From: Campylobacter sp. RM16704
Lineage (GTDB): Bacteria > Campylobacterota > Campylobacteria > Campylobacterales > Campylobacteraceae
Direction: 5' to 3'
Assembly: GCF_000816245.1 (NCBI RefSeq)
Contig: NZ_CP007769.1
Location: 1,272,464-1,336,463, forward strand
DNA: 64,000 nucleotides
Each line of letters starts with the position of its first letter. Within the stretch, counting starts at the first letter, position 1. The position numbers and the translations under genes were made by a program. This document shows positions 59,746 through 64,000 of the stretch, one piece after another. The notes under the pieces are model-generated. The model had not been told where the DNA came from. It ran no database searches and saw only the letters and a program-made list of their open reading frames with translations.

Positions 59746-60909
59746 TTATAGTATTTGAGCCTCTTTGCTCTTATTTATAGAGCAAAGTTTTATAATATCT
59801 CCTTTTTTTAGCTTTTCAAGAGAGATATTTTTGCCATCTTTTTGTAAATTTATCAAATTTTTGCTTTTATCAAAAAAATTTTTATGTTGAACTAAAAGCT
59901 CTTCAAAATTGTCAAGTTTATTTTCATAATTTAATAATTTTAAATTTAAAACACTCTTTAACTGAACTTGTAAAAAATCAAGCTTTTGTTTTTTAAGAAA
60001 AAAAGCATTTTCTAAAGATTTTGCCTTGGCTAAATTTTGTAAATAATCAATTTTGTTTTGGTATAATTTAAGATGGTTTAATATTTGATTTTTTAATCGC
60101 ATACTAAGCTCATCAAGTCCTTGCTCTAGACTTAATTTATTAGGAAAGATCATATCAATAGCCGCACTTGGAGTTGGTGCTCTTAAATCTGCTACAAAAT
60201 CACTAATAACATAATCTATCTCATGCCCAATAGCAGAAACAATAGGAGTTTTTAAAGAAAAAATACATCTTGCAAGTTCTTCATCATTAAAACAAAACAA
60301 ATCCTCTCTACTTCCACCACCTCTTGCTAAAACAATTGCATCTAGGCTATATTCATCTGCTTTCTTTAAAGCATTTATCAAAGAATTTGGAGCACTTTGC
60401 CCTTGAGTAAGAGCATTAAAAATAGTTATTTTGCAAAGATTATATTCTTTCTGCGAAATCAGCTTTAACATATCTTGCAAGGCTGCTGAAGTAAAAGAAG
60501 TTATTATACCTATCTTTTTAGGAAATTTAACAATATTTTTTTTTAAGCTAGTATCAAACAAGCCCTCTTTCTCAAGCTTTTCTTTTAGAGCTAAAAATTT
60601 AGCTTCTAAATCTCCAAAACTTGTTTTTTGCATACTTTTAGCAATAAATTGATACTTACCACTTGCTTCATATAAACTTACATAGCCCCTAAGGTCAAGC
60701 ATATCACCCACTTTAGGTTTAGCTTGTACAAATTGATTAAAGCCTTTAAACATTACACAAGCTATGCTTGACTTTTCATCTTTTAAGTCAAAATACCAAT
60801 GTCCAGAATTATGGATAGTAATCTTAGAAATTTCTCCACTTAATTCTATGTCATCAAGATGAAATTCTAATAGACTTTTAGCTTTTAAATTAAGTTCTGA
60901 AACTTTCAT
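59746..60909 (-). CDS. xseA: Exodeoxyribonuclease VII large subunit
   Basis: 387-residue nuclease subunit degrading single-stranded DNA. OB-fold at the N-terminus (SGHWYFDLKD), then the catalytic region with GGGSREDLFCFND and GHEIDYVISD. ATG 60909 overlaps the ubiE stop as ATGA; the longer frame to 60936 begins inside ubiE and is not used. Confidence 0.93.
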   Translation of the reverse strand: MKVSELNLKAKSLLEFHLDDIELSGEISKITIHNSGHWYFDLKDEKSSIACVMFKGFNQFVQAKPKVGDMLDLRGYVSLYEASGKYQFIAKSMQKTSFGDLEAKFLALKEKLEKEGLFDTSLKKNIVKFPKKIGIITSFTSAALQDMLKLISQKEYNLCKITIFNALTQGQSAPNSLINALKKADEYSLDAIVLARGGGSREDLFCFNDEELARCIFSLKTPIVSAIGHEIDYVISDFVADLRAPTPSAAIDMIFPNKLSLEQGLDELSMRLKNQILNHLKLYQNKIDYLQNLAKAKSLENAFFLKKQKLDFLQVQLKSVLNLKLLNYENKLDNFEELLVQHKNFFDKSKNLINLQKDGKNISLEKLKKGDIIKLCSINKSKEAQIL

Positions 60910-61607
60910 TTTTTTCTTGCAATAAACATAGAGCATACACCAAAGCTAAAGCTTTTATACTCCAGTATTTCAAAATGTTCGCTCAATTCTTTAATAAAGT
61001 CTTCTTTACTTAAAAAATCTTCTATAGAATTTGGTAAATACTCATATGCACTATAATTTTTACTAATAAATCCACCTATTCTTGGCAAAATATTCTTTAA
61101 ATAAAAATCTCTAAAATTTGCTACAAAGCCTCCTTGTTCTCTTTTAGTAAATTCAAGTACAAGTAAAATTCCATTTTTTTTCAATACTCGTGCAAATTCC
61201 TTTATAGCCTCTTTTCTATCTACTACATTACGTATGCCATAGCTTATACTTATAACATCTGCACTTTCATTTTCAAGTGGAAGATCTTGTGCTTTTGCTT
61301 GTATAAAAGCTGCATTCGGGATTTTTTTCTTCGCCACTTCAAGCATACCTGCACTTGGATCTATACCTTTGATACTAATAATATTTTTATTTGATTTTAA
61401 AGCTTGATTTTGCCATTCTATAATCATATCACCTGTGCCACAAGCTACATCTATAACATCGAGCTCGTTATTAGAGTACTTAAAAACACTCAAACAAGCT
61501 TTCCTTCTCCAACTTACATCAGTACCAAAACTTAAAATTCTATTAGCTTTATCATAAGTTGGTGCTATATCATCAAACATTTTGACTATTTTTTCTTGTT
61601 TTTGCAT
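60906..61607 (-). CDS. ubiE: Demethylmenaquinone C-methyltransferase
   Basis: Last step of menaquinone synthesis. 233 residues; SAM loop DVACGTGDM and the UbiE signature ISYGIRNVVDR. Links to mqnA at 9.7 kb. Coupled to xseA. Confidence 0.94.
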   Translation of the reverse strand: MQKQEKIVKMFDDIAPTYDKANRILSFGTDVSWRRKACLSVFKYSNNELDVIDVACGTGDMIIEWQNQALKSNKNIISIKGIDPSAGMLEVAKKKIPNAAFIQAKAQDLPLENESADVISISYGIRNVVDRKEAIKEFARVLKKNGILLVLEFTKREQGGFVANFRDFYLKNILPRIGGFISKNYSAYEYLPNSIEDFLSKEDFIKELSEHFEILEYKSFSFGVCSMFIARKK

Positions 61608-61614
61608 GTTTTTC

Positions 61615-62802
61615 CTAGCTATATATTTTTAATTTTTTAGTATTTTTGTTAATTCTTTTAATTACTTTATTATATTTAAGAAGAATTTTTTCTGAATAAC
61701 TATAGTCAAAATAAGACTTTAATCTACTAATACTTTTTTCTTCAAACATTGTTGCAAAATAGTATAACAAAAAATTTATTCTATCCAATTCTTTTTTAAG
61801 ATCCATTTGTGATTGTACAATTTTTTTCTTTAAAAAAACCAATTCTCTTCTTAACTTAAAAGCTATTAAACGCTTTAAAATCTGTTCTTTTTCTCCTTGA
61901 TAAAAATTACAATCATTCTTTAAAATAAATTCCAAGTCAAAAAAAATATTATCAATTTTTTTATCACTTAAAACAAAAACATATTTTTCTAAGTCGATTT
62001 TTTGTGTTTTATTTATATCAATTTGTTCTGTTAAGGCTAAAAAAATATTTTTAAGTTTTTCCATAATGTTTTTTTCAAAAATATTATGGAAAATTTCTAA
62101 AAAAATATTGATTTGATAAAGACTTAAAGAGAATTGTTTGATAGAATTTATATTTACATTTTGCAAGAATTGATTTTTTTCATTTTTTAATCTTTTTAAA
62201 AGAATGAAAAGTAAAATTTTACAAGCCACAAAGCTTTGAATTTGACTTGGAAAATTTAAATCAATATTTTCTTGCTTATCTAAAATTTTAATGATTTTAG
62301 TACTATTAAAAAATTTGGAAAAATCTCCATATAATGCTAAATTTTTAGTATAAAATTTTTCATCGTCTGTAATTTCTTTAAAATTATTAAAAAAAAGAGG
62401 TAGATTATATTGCTTCGCCTTTTCAAAAGTAGGAAAAATAATCTTTAAAATTACCAAATCTTGCAAATTATTCTTAAATTTATAAATATAAAATTTTAAA
62501 TCATTAATTTCAAAACCAATTCTAGTTTTATTGATAATACTGCCTATGGATTTTTTATATTGACGTTGAAAATCTTTTTTAGAAACTTTACAAGTCTTTT
62601 TATCTAGAATATCATGTAGTTTATAAAGTGAAAACTGATAATAATTTTGATTTATTTTTTTATATTTAATATCACAAAAAGGACTTATACGCGTAAAAAA
62701 AACACGTATTTTGTCCTTAGAATAAACAATCTTTTCTTTTTTTAAAATTTTTAAAAAATCATCATTTGGGAGTAAAAAGCGTCTTTGAACTTCATAAACC
62801 AT
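61615..62802 (-). CDS. CYTH/CHAD-like protein
   Basis: 395 residues. The N-terminal EVQRRFLLP resembles the ExExK motif region of CYTH phosphohydrolases, and the helical C-terminal half with KLRRELVFLKKK resembles CHAD domains that bind polyphosphate. Many charged residues are Lys/Ile rich and the match is weak, so the call is tentative. ATG 62802 lies one base after the perR stop; a start at 62829 would overlap perR. Confidence 0.5.
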   Translation of the reverse strand: MVYEVQRRFLLPNDDFLKILKKEKIVYSKDKIRVFFTRISPFCDIKYKKINQNYYQFSLYKLHDILDKKTCKVSKKDFQRQYKKSIGSIINKTRIGFEINDLKFYIYKFKNNLQDLVILKIIFPTFEKAKQYNLPLFFNNFKEITDDEKFYTKNLALYGDFSKFFNSTKIIKILDKQENIDLNFPSQIQSFVACKILLFILLKRLKNEKNQFLQNVNINSIKQFSLSLYQINIFLEIFHNIFEKNIMEKLKNIFLALTEQIDINKTQKIDLEKYVFVLSDKKIDNIFFDLEFILKNDCNFYQGEKEQILKRLIAFKLRRELVFLKKKIVQSQMDLKKELDRINFLLYYFATMFEEKSISRLKSYFDYSYSEKILLKYNKVIKRINKNTKKLKIYS

Positions 62803-62803
62803 T

Positions 62804-63217
62804 TTATTTTTTGCAATTTTTGCAACCATTTACATAAGCAAATACACCTAAATAATCAATAATATTTCCTATTTTTTTTTCAAGATTTTCTTGATATTGG
62901 CTAAGTCCACTATCTTCGTAACATACATCCTCTATATGATTACATTTATTACAAACCACATGAATATGAGGATATTCATAAATGTCATAACAAGTTTTTT
63001 GATTTAGAGTATTAATTTCTACTACTAAACCCTGCTCTTTTAGAGTATTTAAATTTTTATACACTGTAGCTAAAGAAATCGATGGATATTCTTCTTTAAT
63101 ACTTTCATACAAAGATTCGATATTAGGATGTTCATGGCGTTGTAAAATTTTTAAAATGCAAAGTCTTTGTGGAGTAGCTTTTAAATCACAATTTTTAAGC
63201 ATTTGAATAAGTTCCAT
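62804..63217 (-). CDS. perR: Peroxide-responsive Fur-family repressor
   Basis: 137 residues. The DNA-recognition helix is SLATVYKNL, and zinc cysteines are in CNKC and CKNC at the end, with HIHVVC in between. Its position next to dxs and ubiE matches C. jejuni PerR (recalled), a regulator of katA and ahpC. PerR there also controls itself; the 80-base upstream gap is AT-rich and may hold its box. Confidence 0.9.
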   Translation of the reverse strand: MELIQMLKNCDLKATPQRLCILKILQRHEHPNIESLYESIKEEYPSISLATVYKNLNTLKEQGLVVEINTLNQKTCYDIYEYPHIHVVCNKCNHIEDVCYEDSGLSQYQENLEKKIGNIIDYLGVFAYVNGCKNCKK

Positions 63218-63297
63218 AATAATTCTCCCATATTTTTTACTTAGTATAACAATTTTTTTATAAAAAAATAATTATATTAAAGGATATTTTTTATCTT

Positions 63298-64000
63298 TTA
63301 ATAAAGTTTAATTTTTTGGCATATTGAATTTACATCAAGTTCTAAAAATTGTTCTACTTCGCTAGTTTTACCATGAGTTATAAAATGATCTTCATATTCA
63401 AAACTTACTAATTTTATATGATGTAAGTTTTCTCTTTGCAAAAAACTAGCTATTAAACTAGTCACACCACCTATTTTAACATTATCTGAAAAAACAAACC
63501 AAGTTTTTGTGTTTTTAGCTAATTGCTTTAAAAGATCTTCATCTAATGGTTTTACAAAAACCAAATCCACCAAGCTTGCATAATTTTTTCCTATTTCATC
63601 CAATACAAGCTTTGCTTTTCCCACACCTTGTCCAAAACCCAAAAAAATTTTATCACTATGTTCTTTAGATAAAATTTGAGCTTTACCCAGTTTAATTTCG
63701 CAAGGAATAAAGTCATTATTTAACAAAAAACTTCCTCTAGGATAACGAAAAGCAAAAACACCTTGGTGAAAATAAGCATATTCCATAATTTTTTCCATCA
63801 TAGCTTCATCTCTTGGAGCAGCAATAGTAATATTTGGAATAGCACTTAAAAAGCTTACATCAAAGACACCTTGGTGAGTTTCTCCATCTTCTCCTACAAT
63901 ACCTGCTCTATCCATTGCAATAACCACATCTAAATTCATAATTGCACAATCATGAATAACTTGATCATATGCTCTTTGCATAAATGTACTATAAATAGCT
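63298..64000 (-). CDS. dxs: 1-deoxy-D-xylulose-5-phosphate synthase, 3' part
   Basis: Thiamine-dependent first enzyme of the MEP isoprenoid pathway. Only the C-terminal 234 or so residues are inside; the gene runs off the right edge. Visible blocks are MDRAGIVGEDGETHQG, FRYPRG and a transketolase C-terminal domain ending before the stop at 63298. Confidence 0.95.
   Translation of the reverse strand, partial: AIYSTFMQRAYDQVIHDCAIMNLDVVIAMDRAGIVGEDGETHQGVFDVSFLSAIPNITIAAPRDEAMMEKIMEYAYFHQGVFAFRYPRGSFLLNNDFIPCEIKLGKAQILSKEHSDKIFLGFGQGVGKAKLVLDEIGKNYASLVDLVFVKPLDEDLLKQLAKNTKTWFVFSDNVKIGGVTSLIASFLQRENLHHIKLVSFEYEDHFITHGKTSEVEQFLELDVNSICQKIKLY

Noticed and set aside
60906-60936. Longer start for xseA at 60936
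   Set aside because: It would begin inside ubiE; the ATG at 60909 overlaps the ubiE stop as ATGA and gives the usual KVSELN start.

Overview
The window is AT-rich and compactly coded, like a Campylobacter chromosome. Menaquinone-type enzymes (MqnA, UbiE/MenE-pathway methyltransferase), SelA/SelB, PerR, FlhB/MotAB and a pseudaminic-acid flagellin glycosylation locus with poly-G contingency tracts all point to thermotolerant Campylobacter. The gene blocks match C. jejuni neighbourhoods recalled from memory, but their order and the extra genes (gdhA, lone trpB) fit a C. lari-group species better. That species placement is inference.

Region 1 (1-8.3 kb): the end of a molybdate uptake operon (modA, a TOBE-like protein, modC, with no modB between them), an SMR transporter, a polyferredoxin, selA-selB, a DsbC-like periplasmic oxidoreductase and a lipoprotein. 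Region 2 (8.3-16.6 kb): metabolic genes on the minus strand (gdhA, mqnA, malic enzyme, gltX, accC, accB), a SurA-like chaperone and dcd.

Region 3 (16.7-35.3 kb) is the accessory heart of the window. It holds pseB, pseC, pseF, pseG and pseH for CMP-pseudaminic acid. Mixed among them is an acyl-tailoring cassette: one DltA-like adenylating enzyme, three acyl carrier proteins, a FabH-like condensing enzyme, a ketoreductase and an AAC(3)-like acyltransferase. It also has two formyltransferases, a PIG-L deacetylase, a duplicated PseH half, SAM methyltransferases, WbqC, DUF4910, DUF2920 and two large YkgJ-type cysteine proteins. Seven G8-G11 tracts lie within 14.4 kb. Four sit at the 3' end of a gene just before the next start codon, so slippage would change stop position, translational coupling or gene fusion rather than simply switch a gene off. 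The locus also shows decay: a broken gene region at 23.9-24.65 kb and a methyltransferase stub at 28.4 kb.

Region 4 (35.3-64 kb) is mostly housekeeping: TauE, flhB, a chemoreceptor, ahpC/fdxA, ndk-rpmF-plsX-fabH, motAB, polA, an MFS transporter with a nucleoside hydrolase, and an orphan trpB behind a possible leader peptide. It continues with dba-dsbI, uvrA, a DUF4198 protein with a Fur-like box, serC, xseA, ubiE, a CYTH/CHAD-like protein, perR and the end of dxs. I saw no tRNA, rRNA, insertion sequence or CRISPR array.
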